A DNA stretch of 33,661 nucleotides from Thermoprotei archaeon (GCA_003649495.1 QMRZ01000002.1:1-33661); one strand, 5' to 3'; shown: positions 14,291 through 21,906, counted from the stretch's first letter. The notes: generated by a model from the sequence alone, not told the origin. Made by a program: numbers and translations.

Positions 14291-14574
14291 TACTCTAGGA
14301 GGCGCGAGACTGACACCACGTCGATCTGGCTCACGCCTGGAGCCTCAGCTAACCTCCTCTCAAGGTCTGACGTACCCCCCTCTATATCCTCAGGCATCGC
14401 AACCCAGACGTACACGGCGTTTATCCCGAATGCGACAGGCTCGACTCTAGTTTTGAGGACCTCGTAGGTCTCCGGCGGTAAGCTCCTCTTAATCGCGTCG
14501 ACTATCTTCTCTGGGGGCGTCTCCACGTCCTCCGGCAGCACCCTCACAATAGCTACTACACGACCCACGGCCAT
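14290..14574 (-). CDS. ef1b: Translation elongation factor aEF-1 beta
   Basis: A 94-residue protein from ATG 14574. It matches the small archaeal EF-1beta fold, the guanine-nucleotide exchange factor for aEF-1alpha: VGRVVAIVRVLPEDVET at the first strand, EPVAFGINAVYVWVAMPED in the centre and EGGTSDLERRLAEAPGVSQIDVVSVSRLL at the end, including the conserved EGG turn. The GTG at 14577 directly follows the upstream stop and is an alternative start. It is co-transcribed with the zinc-ribbon gene (gap of 3 nt), a pairing I recall as common in archaea. The stop meets the 3' end of the convergent C/D sRNA. Confidence 0.93.
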   Translation of the reverse strand: MAVGRVVAIVRVLPEDVETPPEKIVDAIKRSLPPETYEVLKTRVEPVAFGINAVYVWVAMPEDIEGGTSDLERRLAEAPGVSQIDVVSVSRLLE

Positions 14575-14577
14575 CAC

Positions 14578-14754
14578 CTAAGGCCCCACAAAGCCGCACT
14601 TGGGGCACACGTAAGTGTTACCCTGCTTCCTGCACTTCTCGCATCTCCAGATGTCCACTTCTCCACAGTTCGGGCACCTGAACCTCACTCCCCTCTCGTA
14701 GGGTGCTATCGGCTTGTGGCATGACGTGCATATGGGCATCCTCAACAGAGGCAT
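14578..14754 (-). CDS. Small double zinc-ribbon protein (partner of EF-1beta)
   Basis: A 58-residue protein, MPLLRMPICTSCHKPIAPYE at its start. Four CxxC pairs (C9/C12, C27/C30, C38/C41, C50/C53) should bind two zinc ions, the layout of the short archaeal zinc-finger proteins (HVO_2753 type) usually encoded directly before EF-1beta. The molecular role is not established; an RNA or translation link is inferred from context. ATG 14754 rather than the inner ATG (14739) is supported by a strong TATA box ACTTATAAAG on the minus strand (14776-14785) centred 26 nt upstream, which makes the message leaderless. The promoter lies between the BCCP stop region and this gene, separating the two units. Confidence 0.88.
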   Translation of the reverse strand: MPLLRMPICTSCHKPIAPYERGVRFRCPNCGEVDIWRCEKCRKQGNTYVCPKCGFVGP

Positions 14755-14775
14755 GAGCCAACTAGGGTTACGAGA

Positions 14776-14785
14776 CTTTATAAGT
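14776..14785 (-). promoter_or_regulatory. TATA box of the zinc-ribbon/EF-1beta operon
   Basis: Minus-strand ACTTATAAAG is a near-consensus archaeal TATA element, 26 nt upstream of ATG 14754. It lies just past the 3' end of the BCCP gene. Confidence 0.75.
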
Positions 14786-14790
14786 TTTCC

Positions 14791-15162
14791 CTAGGCCAGG
14801 GCCAGCAGCGGATCTCCCTGCTTAACCACATCGCCAGTCTTCACATAGACCTCGCGGATCCTGCCACGCTTAGGCGCCCTCACCTCCACTCTAGTCTTCA
14901 TAGCCTCCATGATCACTAGCGTGGAGCCGGCGTCCACCACCTCGCCAGCTTTAACCCTCACCTCGACAACACGCCCAGTTATGGGAGCCTGTATCGCTCT
15001 CTCCGCTCTGGCCCCTACTTCGCGGCCAGTAGTTGAGACACTCCTCACTATGCCTGTCTGGAGGGAGCGGAGGAGGGTCTCCAGATCGCTTAAGCCCTCC
15101 TCCACCTCCACCTCAACCTCGTAAACCTCTCCATCCAGTACTACCCTGAACCTCCTCCTCAA
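14791..15162 (-). CDS. Biotin carboxyl carrier protein of an acyl-CoA carboxylase/decarboxylase
   Basis: A 123-residue protein. Residues about 1-20 form a charged strand (RFRVVLDGEVYEVEVEV) and residues about 55-123 the biotinyl domain, with the biotinylation site MEAMK (Lys 89, followed by Thr) and the late motif KTGDVVKQGDPLLALA. It carries the carboxybiotin between subunits. The start is TTG 15162; an upstream stop in frame (TAG) rules out a longer form. The first 50 bases overlap the end of the small membrane ORF in another frame, suggesting coupled translation. No biotin carboxylase or biotin ligase gene is in the window. Confidence 0.9.
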   Translation of the reverse strand: MRRRFRVVLDGEVYEVEVEVEEGLSDLETLLRSLQTGIVRSVSTTGREVGARAERAIQAPITGRVVEVRVKAGEVVDAGSTLVIMEAMKTRVEVRAPKRGRIREVYVKTGDVVKQGDPLLALA

Positions 15163-15319
15163 GGCCCATGCCCTCTAGACAGGTATCCAGCTTGGCCGCT
15201 ATCCTCCATGGGTTTACCGGCGCCCGCGTGACCTGATGGGGCCTGGCATGAGACATGAGCATGAAGCAGGCTACAGCCGCCAATATGGCCAGCCTCTTCT
15301 TAGAATTCAGAGAGCTCAT
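15113..15319 (-). CDS. Small single-span membrane protein in the carboxyltransferase operon (OadG-like position)
   Basis: A 68-residue ORF whose ATG (15317-15319) overlaps the carboxyltransferase stop as ATGA, a typical coupled arrangement. Residues about 9-25 (RLAILAAVACFMLMSHA) are hydrophobic enough for one membrane helix. The following PVNPWRIAAKLDTCLEG resembles the Trp-Arg-x-Ala patch found in small gamma/delta/epsilon subunits of biotin-dependent enzymes, but the similarity is short and I do not claim homology. The position between alpha-type carboxyltransferase and BCCP is the place where sodium-pump decarboxylases carry their small anchoring subunit. The last 50 bases overlap the BCCP gene, so the C-terminal 16 residues may be little constrained. 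Confidence 0.55.
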   Translation of the reverse strand: MSSLNSKKRLAILAAVACFMLMSHARPHQVTRAPVNPWRIAAKLDTCLEGMGLEEEVQGSTGWRGLRG

Positions 15320-16869
15320 ACAGGCGGCACCCCGTGCTTCTTAGGCGGGTGAGGCTTCTTCTCACGCTTAGATAGTAGGAACGCGAGGGTCCTCGCCAGC
15401 ACTTTTCTGGTCTCGCTGGGGAGTATCACATCATCGACATACCCCCTGCTGGCAGACACATACGGGTTAGCGACCTTCCTCCTGTACTCCTCCACGAACT
15501 GCCTTATCATCTCCTCCCTCTCCTCCGGCTCAGCCCGGGCGATCTCGCGCTTGTATATTATCTCTATAGCCCCCTCCGGCCCCATCACAGCTATCTCCGC
15601 TGTGGGCCATGCGAACACGGCATCGCCCCCCAAGTGCTTGCTCCCCAGGGCAATGTAGGCGCCCCCGTACGCCTTCCTAAGGATCACCGTTATCTTTGGG
15701 ACAGTCGAGTTCGCATATGCATACACTATCTTCGCCCCATGCCTTATGACCCCCCGATGCTCCTGAAATGTGCCGGGGAGGAAGCCCGGCACGTCAACGA
15801 GCGTTATTATCGGGATGTTGAAAGCATCGCAGAAGGTCACAAACCTAGCTATCTTGTCGGAGCTATCTATGTCCAGGGCCCCGGCCATGTATGCGGGCTG
15901 ATTAGCCACTATTCCAACAACGTGGCCCGCCAGCCTGGCAAACCCCACGACTACGTTAGGCGCAAACATCTCCTGAACCTCGAGGAACGTGCCTCGGTCG
16001 AATACCCTGGTTATCACCTCCCTGACATCGTAGGGCTCCATGGGGTCGTCTGGTACTATCGAGTTAAGCTCCTCATCCTCCCTCTCGGGATCGTCGCCTG
16101 TATCGACGTATGGCGGGTCCTCGAGGTTGTTAGACGGGAGGTAGCTGAGGAGCCTCTTCAAGAGCTCTATCGCCTCCTCATCACTATTTGCAACGAAGTG
16201 GGCTACGCCACTCTTGGCTGCGTGGACCTCAGGGCCCCCCAACTCCTCGAATGTCACCTCCTCTCCAGTCGCCGCCTTAACAACCTTCGGGCCTGTCAGG
16301 AACATGAAGCTGATCTTCCTGACCATAATTATGAAGTCGGCTAGCGCTGGAGAGTACACAGCACCGCCGGCACAGGGCCCCATGATGGCCACCAGCTGAG
16401 GTACGACTCCGCTAGCCATGACATTCCTGTAGAAGATCTCCCCGTAGCCCTTCAGGGAATCCACGCCCTCCTGTATCCTGGCACCACCCGAGTCGTTGAG
16501 GCCTATAATGGGGATCCCCAGCTTCATAGCGAGCTCTATCAGGCGCGCTATCTTCATAGCATGCATCTCGCCGACGCTCCCCCCCATGAAAGTGAAGTCC
16601 TGAGCGTATATGGCGACCTTCCTCCCATCCACCTCCCCTACGCCTGTGACGACTCCATCCCCGTACGCGATCCTCTCTCTCATCCCGAACTCGGTGGCTC
16701 TATGCGTGACGAAGCGGCCCAGCTCCACGAACGTACCCTCATCCACTAAGAGCTCTATCCTCTCCCATGCAGTAAGCTTCCCAGCTGCATGTTGTCTCCT
16801 GATCCTATCCTCTCCTCCTCCAAGCCTGGCTTGAGCTCTCCTTCGCCTAAGCTCCTCAAGCTTATCCAA
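15316..16869 (-). CDS. Biotin-dependent acyl-CoA carboxyltransferase (methylmalonyl/propionyl-CoA type)
   Basis: A 517-residue protein, full length for the PccB/MmdA family. Blocks in order: AAGKLTAWERIELLVDEGTF near the start, YAQDFTFMGGSVGEMHA, IIGLNDSGGARIQEGVDSL, GPCAGGAVYSPALADF, LTGPKVVKAATGEEV in the N-half; then GIVANQPAYMAGALDI, VDVPGFLPGTFQEHRGV, and RKAYGGAYIALGSK with WPTAEIAVMGPEGA in the C-half (two oxyanion holes). It transfers carboxyl groups between biotin and an acyl-CoA. Without a biotin carboxylase nearby it could work as a methylmalonyl-CoA decarboxylase, as in Thermococcales, or with a carboxylase encoded elsewhere. It lies 7 nt after the PxpC-like gene, so the two are probably one operon. 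Confidence 0.93.
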   Translation of the reverse strand: MDKLEELRRRRAQARLGGGEDRIRRQHAAGKLTAWERIELLVDEGTFVELGRFVTHRATEFGMRERIAYGDGVVTGVGEVDGRKVAIYAQDFTFMGGSVGEMHAMKIARLIELAMKLGIPIIGLNDSGGARIQEGVDSLKGYGEIFYRNVMASGVVPQLVAIMGPCAGGAVYSPALADFIIMVRKISFMFLTGPKVVKAATGEEVTFEELGGPEVHAAKSGVAHFVANSDEEAIELLKRLLSYLPSNNLEDPPYVDTGDDPEREDEELNSIVPDDPMEPYDVREVITRVFDRGTFLEVQEMFAPNVVVGFARLAGHVVGIVANQPAYMAGALDIDSSDKIARFVTFCDAFNIPIITLVDVPGFLPGTFQEHRGVIRHGAKIVYAYANSTVPKITVILRKAYGGAYIALGSKHLGGDAVFAWPTAEIAVMGPEGAIEIIYKREIARAEPEEREEMIRQFVEEYRRKVANPYVSASRGYVDDVILPSETRKVLARTLAFLLSKREKKPHPPKKHGVPPV

Positions 16870-16876
16870 GGGGTCT

Positions 16877-17452
16877 TCACCTCAGCTCCTCAACCCAGAC
16901 GTCGTACACCTCCTCTCCCACCTTCACCCTGATAAGCTTGGCTCCCCTCCTCGCCATCTCGCTGGCCAGCCTCAAGTGCCTTAGTATCCTGTCGAGGAGG
17001 CGCTTACACGCCTCCCCATCGCTCTTAGCCCTCAAGTACTCGCTTAACATGCTGTACGGCACGTACCTAGCGGCTAGGTCGTCGAAGCGGCCATTCAGCT
17101 CCTGCACACCCAGGCACGCGCCCGCCCCCACTGCGGCAGCCGCCTTAAGGCCGCTCAGCGCTACGTAAGCCACGCCCCTCAAGGCCTCAACCCGCGCCCT
17201 CTTACGTGGGGGGAGGGGAAGTGCCCTCCACGACCTGTACTCACTCCCCCCGATGAACACCCTAGCGTTCCCCGTCACCGCCATCAGGGTCGGGATCCTC
17301 GACTCGAGCTCCAGCTCGCCCCTCACCTCGAGTGCGGCATTGTCCAGGGGATTGCCAACCAGCGCGTTTGATAAAGTGTACGAGAAGCCGTCGGCGGCAT
17401 CACTCGCAGTGACCAGGCGCGTATCTTGCGCTGAGACTACGACTACGCTCAT
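16877..17452 (-). CDS. Half-length PxpC/KipA-like protein (biotin-dependent carboxyltransferase fold)
   Basis: A 191-residue protein from ATG 17452. Its first 110 residues match the N-terminal half of PxpC (5-oxoprolinase subunit C, KipA, urea amidolyase subunit 2): VVSAQDTRLV for the usual TxxQD, SNALVGNPLDNAALEV, LMAVTGNARVFIGG and YVALSG. Full-length members have about 310 residues. Here the second half is replaced by a helical stretch (DDLAARYVPYSMLSEYL onward) that I do not recognise. The ATG has an excellent Shine-Dalgarno (GAGGGGAGGG) 2-3 nt upstream, and the family N-terminus begins at this point. The longer GTG 17500 is the alternative because of a TATA box 26 nt before it. Function is unknown; operon with the carboxyltransferase suggests a link to it. 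Confidence 0.7.
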   Translation of the reverse strand: MSVVVVSAQDTRLVTASDAADGFSYTLSNALVGNPLDNAALEVRGELELESRIPTLMAVTGNARVFIGGSEYRSWRALPLPPRKRARVEALRGVAYVALSGLKAAAAVGAGACLGVQELNGRFDDLAARYVPYSMLSEYLRAKSDGEACKRLLDRILRHLRLASEMARRGAKLIRVKVGEEVYDVWVEELR

Positions 17453-17523
17453 CGCCCTCCCCTCGACGATAGTCGATATAGTTATAGGCTCCCGCGGCAC
17501 CCCCTTAGATCCAGCACACGTGG

Positions 17524-17531
17524 TATAAAAG
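17524..17531 (-). promoter_or_regulatory. TATA box of the PxpC-like/carboxyltransferase operon
   Basis: Minus-strand CTTTTATA lies 26 nt before GTG 17500 and about 75 nt before ATG 17452. It lies in the short gap after the GH172 stop codon, so the carboxyltransferase operon can be transcribed independently of the alba-GH172 run. Confidence 0.55.
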
Positions 17532-17548
17532 GGATTCTACCTATCCCC

Positions 17549-18628
17549 TTAATAAAGGTCCTCCCGCCTGAGTCTGTAGAACTCCTCGTGAGGCTCCAGC
17601 TGGTACCAGTAGGCGACGCTGCTGTAGTCCGCGGCCACTTCATTCCACTCTCCATGGGGGGCAGTCACCTCTATCCACTCTCTGAATGGTACTGGGTCGG
17701 GCACGTGGAACCTGTAAGCGGCCACCTCCCCCCTCCTCTCATCCTTGTACACTAGCCCGTGGAAGGGCGCGTTGAAAGCGCCGCCCATGAAGTACCAGCC
17801 TGACAGGAAGTAGTCCTCAGTCCCCGTGGCGCAGTAGGCCACCTCACCGTCAGCGACTATCCTGACGTTCCCCTCCAGGAAGCCCAGCCCTCCCACTATG
17901 GCCTTCTTGAGGCTAAGGCCCCTCATGTAGAGGTAAGTCCCCACGTAGTGGCCTCTTCCCCTCGCCCTCAGGACTAGGTAGGGCTTGCCGGGAGTAGTCT
18001 CCCTCTCCCTGCGCCACCTAGCATGCAGCCGCCCCATGTCCCTTAACTCCACGCCCGTGTAGTAGCCTATTATGTAGTAGAAGGCGGCCACCTCCTCGCA
18101 CCCCATATTCTCGACCTCGATCCTAGCCTTAGCGAATGGCATCGGCAGGAAGCAGTAAAAGCCGCCGCTGCTGAGGCCTAGAGGGAGCGTTAGCGTGTGA
18201 CCCTCCAGCCCGGGCTCCACGGCAAACGCCCTGTGGCCCTGCAGGAAGAAGTCGCCGATGGGGGCCTCCACGCTGGGGTTAGTCTCACCATCCCAGTAAG
18301 CCCTCAGGATCAGGTTCCTCAAGAACCTGCGATCCCTCCCACTCACGGTCATCCACATGCTGACTATCATCCCCGGCTCGTCGAGTTTGAGGAGCTCCAG
18401 CCTCTGACCAGGCTCAATAACGTAGAAATCGATCCGAGCCTCCCTCTCCACGTCTCTCAGCACGCCCTTCCTCCTCCAATGCTCCACCCACTCAGCCGGA
18501 ATCCTCCTCCTCAGGACTTCGAGCTCCTCGCTCGAGATCCTGTGCGTACTGGACACGTATCTTAGCTTAAAGTCCCGAAGCCTCGGCAGGTCTAGCAACA
18601 CGTTAACAGGAGCACATGCCTCGGCCAA
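17549..18628 (-). CDS. GH172 (DUF2961) family glycoside hydrolase-like protein
   Basis: A 359-residue protein of the DUF2961 family, now glycoside hydrolase family 172, whose characterised members act on fructo- and arabinofuranosides. Visible family blocks: LRYVSSTHR near the start, LILRAYWDGETNPSVEAPIGDFF (named by its ends: LILRAYWDGE and APIGDFF, residues about 105-128), GFYCFLPMPFAKARIEVEN, and ATGTEDYFLSGWYF with its conserved acidic Glu 271. No signal peptide or membrane helix is present, so it should be cytosolic. The start is TTG 18628, with GTG at codon 10 as the alternative. It follows the unknown gene by 13 nt and lies in line with Alba. Substrate unknown; such a gene among information-processing genes is unusual. 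Confidence 0.85.
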   Translation of the reverse strand: MAEACAPVNVLLDLPRLRDFKLRYVSSTHRISSEELEVLRRRIPAEWVEHWRRKGVLRDVEREARIDFYVIEPGQRLELLKLDEPGMIVSMWMTVSGRDRRFLRNLILRAYWDGETNPSVEAPIGDFFLQGHRAFAVEPGLEGHTLTLPLGLSSGGFYCFLPMPFAKARIEVENMGCEEVAAFYYIIGYYTGVELRDMGRLHARWRRERETTPGKPYLVLRARGRGHYVGTYLYMRGLSLKKAIVGGLGFLEGNVRIVADGEVAYCATGTEDYFLSGWYFMGGAFNAPFHGLVYKDERRGEVAAYRFHVPDPVPFREWIEVTAPHGEWNEVAADYSSVAYWYQLEPHEEFYRLRREDLY

Positions 18629-18641
18629 ATAGCTTACGAAT

Positions 18642-19415
18642 CTAGCTACGCGCCCACAGTTCTCCAGCTAGCGCCTCCACACTCCTCACGTGCTCAGGAG
18701 GCCCCCTCCACACGAGCACGTAGTCCCGCCCCTTACCCGCGTCGTGCTCGAGCAGGGTGATAATGAGGCGCCTAGCCCACTCCTCTAGGCTGGCCTGAGG
18801 CGGGGGTGGTGGCAAGACCCGCCTAAGCCGCCCACTCTCCAGCCTGTAGACACCATCCCCCTCATCAATTAGCACGAGTGCCCGCTCCCCAGCTCTCAGC
18901 CGCTCAACAGCCTCAACACCTCCGGCAACCAGCAGGAGGGGGCCATGGACAAGCCGCGCTACAGCTCTCCAGATCACGCCCTTCAACCCGGGCTTAACAG
19001 GCATGACCCTCAAGCGCGACTTACCCATCAGGGCCCTCCTCCCCTCCAGCAACAAAGCCCTTAGACGAGGTCTTGAGGCATTCTCCTCAGCGACGTAAAC
19101 CGCCACGCGCGCCTCGCAGCTTGCATCGCCGTCGACGAGGAGGACTAGCCACCCCCTCCCCGCTACGCGGGGGATGGATAGCGGGGCCCTCACCGTGAGC
19201 TCTGAGCGCGGCCCCACTCGCACCTCACTAAGTACAGTGACTGCACAGGTCCTGCCGCCCACCTCCAACTCTATGGCGGGCGTGAGGGAGAGGGGGATAC
19301 TCGACTTATTGCGTAGCACTATGCCTAACTCGGTCTTGGAACCCGCCGTGAGTAGGAGGGGCTTGGGGCGCGCTAGGATCTCAACAAAAGAACTATTGGA
19401 GGCGAGCGGCCTCAC
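18642..19415 (-). CDS. Unknown protein with beta-sandwich-like N-terminus
   Basis: A 257-residue protein I do not recognise. Residues about 10-110 alternate hydrophobic strands with Ser/Val-rich turns (LGIVLRNKSSIPLSLTPAI, then GPRSELTVRAPLSIP and GWLVLLVDGDASCEARVAVY), like an immunoglobulin or CARDB-type sandwich, but without a signal peptide. The remainder is basic and mixed alpha/beta, with GPLLLVAGGVEAVERL, ALVLIDEGDGVYRLESG, a proline run (LPPPPPQ) and a late strand YVLVWRGPPEHV that could belong to an NTP- or sugar-binding fold, though no motif is diagnostic. The start is GTG 19415, 14 nt after the alba stop, and GH172 follows after 13 nt. The three genes are probably cotranscribed, so a role with the GH172 protein is a fair guess. 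Confidence 0.6.
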   Translation of the reverse strand: MRPLASNSSFVEILARPKPLLLTAGSKTELGIVLRNKSSIPLSLTPAIELEVGGRTCAVTVLSEVRVGPRSELTVRAPLSIPRVAGRGWLVLLVDGDASCEARVAVYVAEENASRPRLRALLLEGRRALMGKSRLRVMPVKPGLKGVIWRAVARLVHGPLLLVAGGVEAVERLRAGERALVLIDEGDGVYRLESGRLRRVLPPPPPQASLEEWARRLIITLLEHDAGKGRDYVLVWRGPPEHVRSVEALAGELWARS

Positions 19416-19429
19416 CGGCCGGCGCTCTC

Positions 19430-19711
19430 TTACTCCTTCTTCTCTAGCACTATCTCTATTGTTGATACTACTCTCTCCTTCCCAGGCTCACCAACCTTCT
19501 CACTCCCAATCTTCACAGAAGTAATGTCGACCTTGCCCTCCATGAACCTCCTAACTATCTCGGCGGCGTCAACGGCCTTCGATATCGACCTACCCCTAGC
19601 CTTGAAGATCACCCTCTTGCTGCCCATAGTGAACTGCGTCACAGCTGCAAGGACGTAGTTGGCGACAGGCTTCTGACCCACCAGTATAGTTCCAGTCTCG
19701 ATCGCAGCCAT
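19430..19711 (-). CDS. alba: Alba (Sac10b) chromatin and RNA-binding protein
   Basis: A 93-residue protein: VLVGQKPVANYVLAAVTQF (short form: GQKPVANYVLA) and KARGRSISKAVDAAEIVRRF are the signatures of archaeal Alba, including the Lys-Pro loop whose equivalent lysine (Sac10b K16) is acetylated in Sulfolobus. The end TIEIVLEKKE closes the IF3-C-like fold. Alba dimers coat DNA and also bind RNA. The ATG at 19711 has a good Shine-Dalgarno (AGAGGTG) 7 nt upstream, and a TATA box (AATTTATATT, minus strand, 19757-19767) predicts a leader of about 20-25 nt. It is the first gene of a co-oriented run with the unknown gene and GH172. Confidence 0.96.
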   Translation of the reverse strand: MAAIETGTILVGQKPVANYVLAAVTQFTMGSKRVIFKARGRSISKAVDAAEIVRRFMEGKVDITSVKIGSEKVGEPGKERVVSTIEIVLEKKE

Positions 19712-19756
19712 GCCACTACACCTCTGGCTCTGTAGCGCCTTAGTGAGGGGGCCGCG

Positions 19757-19767
19757 AATATAAATTC
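19757..19767 (-). promoter_or_regulatory. TATA box of alba
   Basis: Minus-strand GAATTTATATT is centred about 50 nt before ATG 19711, giving a short leader with a Shine-Dalgarno. It sits directly after the stop of the ABCE1 gene. Confidence 0.65.
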
Positions 19768-19771
19768 TTTA

Positions 19772-21574
19772 CTACTCACGCTCCTCGACCACAGCAGTGT
19801 AGTAGTACTCGCCTATGCTCTTCAGGTACCTATCCAGCCTAGACCCCTCCTTGTTGACTCGAGGCCTCAGAGTCTCGGGATCTCTCCTGAACGTAACGCC
19901 CAGCTCCCGGAGGAACTTGTTGAAACCCTTGCGGAGGCTCAGGGGGGGCGTGGCCTCGCCCCTCACCCCGGGCTCTCCCCCAAACACCATGAGGGAATCC
20001 GCAATGAAGTCCTGTGCCACTACGTCGTGCTCCACAACTAGCGTGGCCACACCCCTCTCCTGAGTCAGCCTCCTAACGACCCTGGCTACCGCGTACCTCT
20101 GTTCCACGTCCAGGTAAGCCATTGGCTCATCCAGCAGGTAGACGTCAGCCTCCCTCCCCAGGGCGGCAGCTATTGCGACTCTCTGCAGCTCGCCACCGCT
20201 AAGCTCTGAGACATCCCTCTCCATCAGCTTGCCCAGCCCCAAAGGCCTTATTAGCTCGCTCTGCACGAAGCTCGACTCAAGGTCAACTCCAGCATCCCTC
20301 AGGACGTCGCGGACCCGCCCCCTCATCTCCTCGCGCGAGATCATCTGCGGCTTATAGCTGATCCTAACTCCTGGCCGAACGCTCACCTCCCCCTCATCCG
20401 GCTCAAGCTCACCTACGAGCATTCTCACGAAGGTGGTCTTGCCTATGCCATTTGGCCCCACGACCCCAACCACCTCGCCTGCGTACATCTCCCCCGCGCT
20501 GACCTTCAGCTCGAAGCCATCAAGCCTCTTCCGAAGATCACTCCACGCGGCGACTACGGCCTCGGGCCTAGGCCTCCTCTCGGGAGGCTTGACCTCGAAC
20601 TTTATCTCGTAATCCCTGAACCTGATGTTCTCCTCCCTGAGGAAGCCGCGTAGGAAGACGTTTATACCCGTCCTAACTCCTCTCGGCAGGCTAACCACCC
20701 CGTAGGCGCCCGGCTCTCCATAGAGTATGTGGACTAGATCACTGACGTAGTCCAGGACTGCCAGGTCGTGCTCCACAACCACGACGTACTTGTCCTCCTC
20801 CGCCAGCCGCCTGATGGCACGGGCCACCCTCATCCTCTCCCTGACATCTAGGTAGCTCGAGGGCTCGTCAAACATGTAGACGTCGGCGTCTCTGCACATT
20901 GCAGCTGCCACCGCCAACTTCTGCAGCTCGCCGCCGCTGAGGTGGCGCACCTCCCTATCCCACACGTTATCCAGCGCCAGGAGATCGCGGACCTCGCTAG
21001 CTACGCCCCTCTCATCAACTCTCTCCAGCACCTCCCCGACTCTCCCCTTCACGTAGCGCGGTATCCTGTCTATCTCCTGGGGCTTCCGCACAGCTCTAAG
21101 CCTGCCCTCAGAGAGCCTCTGGAAGTAGGGCTGCAGCTCGGAGCCCCTGAAGAACCTGACCACGTCACGCCAGTCGACATCCTCGCCCACCCTTCCGAGG
21201 TTGGGCTTGAGCTCGCCTGACAATATCCTAAGGGACGTCGACTTACCCACTCCATTACTCCCTATCACGCCGACCACAACTCCCCTCTTGGGGATCGGGA
21301 GGCGGAATAGCTCAAAGCCATTAGGCCCGTATCTGTGGACTAGCTCCCTCTCGAGCCTCTCCGGCAGATTAACTATGTGAATGGCGCTGAATGGGCACTT
21401 CCTGACGCATATGCCACACCCCACACAGAGACCCTCATCTATCCTAGCCTTCTTGAGCTCCTCGTCCACCCACACGCACTTGGACCCAGCTCTGTTTATG
21501 GGGCAGAATCTGACACACTCCCTGTTACACTTAGAGGGCCTGCAGAGAGTGCGCTCTACTACAGCGATCCTCAA
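19772..21574 (-). CDS. abce1: Ribosome recycling ATPase ABCE1 (Rli1)
   Basis: A 600-residue protein with the full ABCE1 layout. Two N-terminal 4Fe-4S motifs (CRPSKCNRECVRFCP and CVGCGICVRKCP) are followed by the first ABC half (Walker A GSNGVGKST, signature HLSGGELQ, hinge) and the second half (Walker A GPNGIGKTT, signature LSGGELQ, Walker B VYLLDEP). It splits ribosomes into subunits after termination and joins initiation. The start is TTG 21574 with GGAGG about 6 nt before it. It follows the zinc-ribbon gene by 12 nt and is probably its operon partner. Confidence 0.97.
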   Translation of the reverse strand: MRIAVVERTLCRPSKCNRECVRFCPINRAGSKCVWVDEELKKARIDEGLCVGCGICVRKCPFSAIHIVNLPERLERELVHRYGPNGFELFRLPIPKRGVVVGVIGSNGVGKSTSLRILSGELKPNLGRVGEDVDWRDVVRFFRGSELQPYFQRLSEGRLRAVRKPQEIDRIPRYVKGRVGEVLERVDERGVASEVRDLLALDNVWDREVRHLSGGELQKLAVAAAMCRDADVYMFDEPSSYLDVRERMRVARAIRRLAEEDKYVVVVEHDLAVLDYVSDLVHILYGEPGAYGVVSLPRGVRTGINVFLRGFLREENIRFRDYEIKFEVKPPERRPRPEAVVAAWSDLRKRLDGFELKVSAGEMYAGEVVGVVGPNGIGKTTFVRMLVGELEPDEGEVSVRPGVRISYKPQMISREEMRGRVRDVLRDAGVDLESSFVQSELIRPLGLGKLMERDVSELSGGELQRVAIAAALGREADVYLLDEPMAYLDVEQRYAVARVVRRLTQERGVATLVVEHDVVAQDFIADSLMVFGGEPGVRGEATPPLSLRKGFNKFLRELGVTFRRDPETLRPRVNKEGSRLDRYLKSIGEYYYTAVVEERE

Positions 21575-21586
21575 GCGCGCCTCCCC

Positions 21587-21859
21587 CTACTCGCCCTCAC
21601 TCTCCATAGTCTCCAGGAATACCTCGTAGTACTCCCTTAGCAGCTCCCTCTCCTCCTCAAGTTTCTCCTTCTCCCTCCTCTTGAGGCCCTCAATTACTAT
21701 CAGTTTCTCCCTCTTCTCCTCCGATACCGTCTCCCTAACCCTATACCCCCTCTCCCCCTTCTCCATCTCCCTCCTATAGCCGCACCTCTTGCACACTAGA
21801 TACACGTGCCCCTCTCTACGCTCAGGCGTTAAGAGTGAACCACATTTAGGGCAGAACTT
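21587..21859 (-). CDS. Rpb9/TFS-type N-terminal zinc ribbon protein without the C-terminal ribbon
   Basis: A 90-residue protein from GTG 21859: KFCPKCGSLLTPERREGHVY and CKRCGYRREME place Cys at 4, 7, 24 and 27, the RpoM/TFS N-ribbon. Canonical TFS (about 110 residues) then carries a second ribbon with a catalytic DE. Here residues 45-90 instead form a charged helix (LKRREKEKLEEERELLREYY). It cannot therefore cleave RNA as TFS does, and may be an RNA polymerase-associated paralogue. The longer frame to 21934 was rejected because the TATA box (minus-strand GATTTATACTAG, 21907-21915) lies inside it; the GTG at 21859 follows a GGGGGATTGGGG Shine-Dalgarno-like stretch. Confidence 0.72.
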   Translation of the reverse strand, partial: KFCPKCGSLLTPERREGHVYLVCKRCGYRREMEKGERGYRVRETVSEEKREKLIVIEGLKRREKEKLEEERELLREYYEVFLETMESEGE

Positions 21860-21906
21860 CACCCCAATCCCCCAGCAGGCTGGCGCCTTAGGGATGGGCA
21901 GCACTA

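Noticed and set aside
15634..16344. 236-residue open frame on the plus strand
   Set aside because: It lies entirely antisense to the well-supported carboxyltransferase gene and shows no family resemblance. GC-rich codons leave the opposite strand open.
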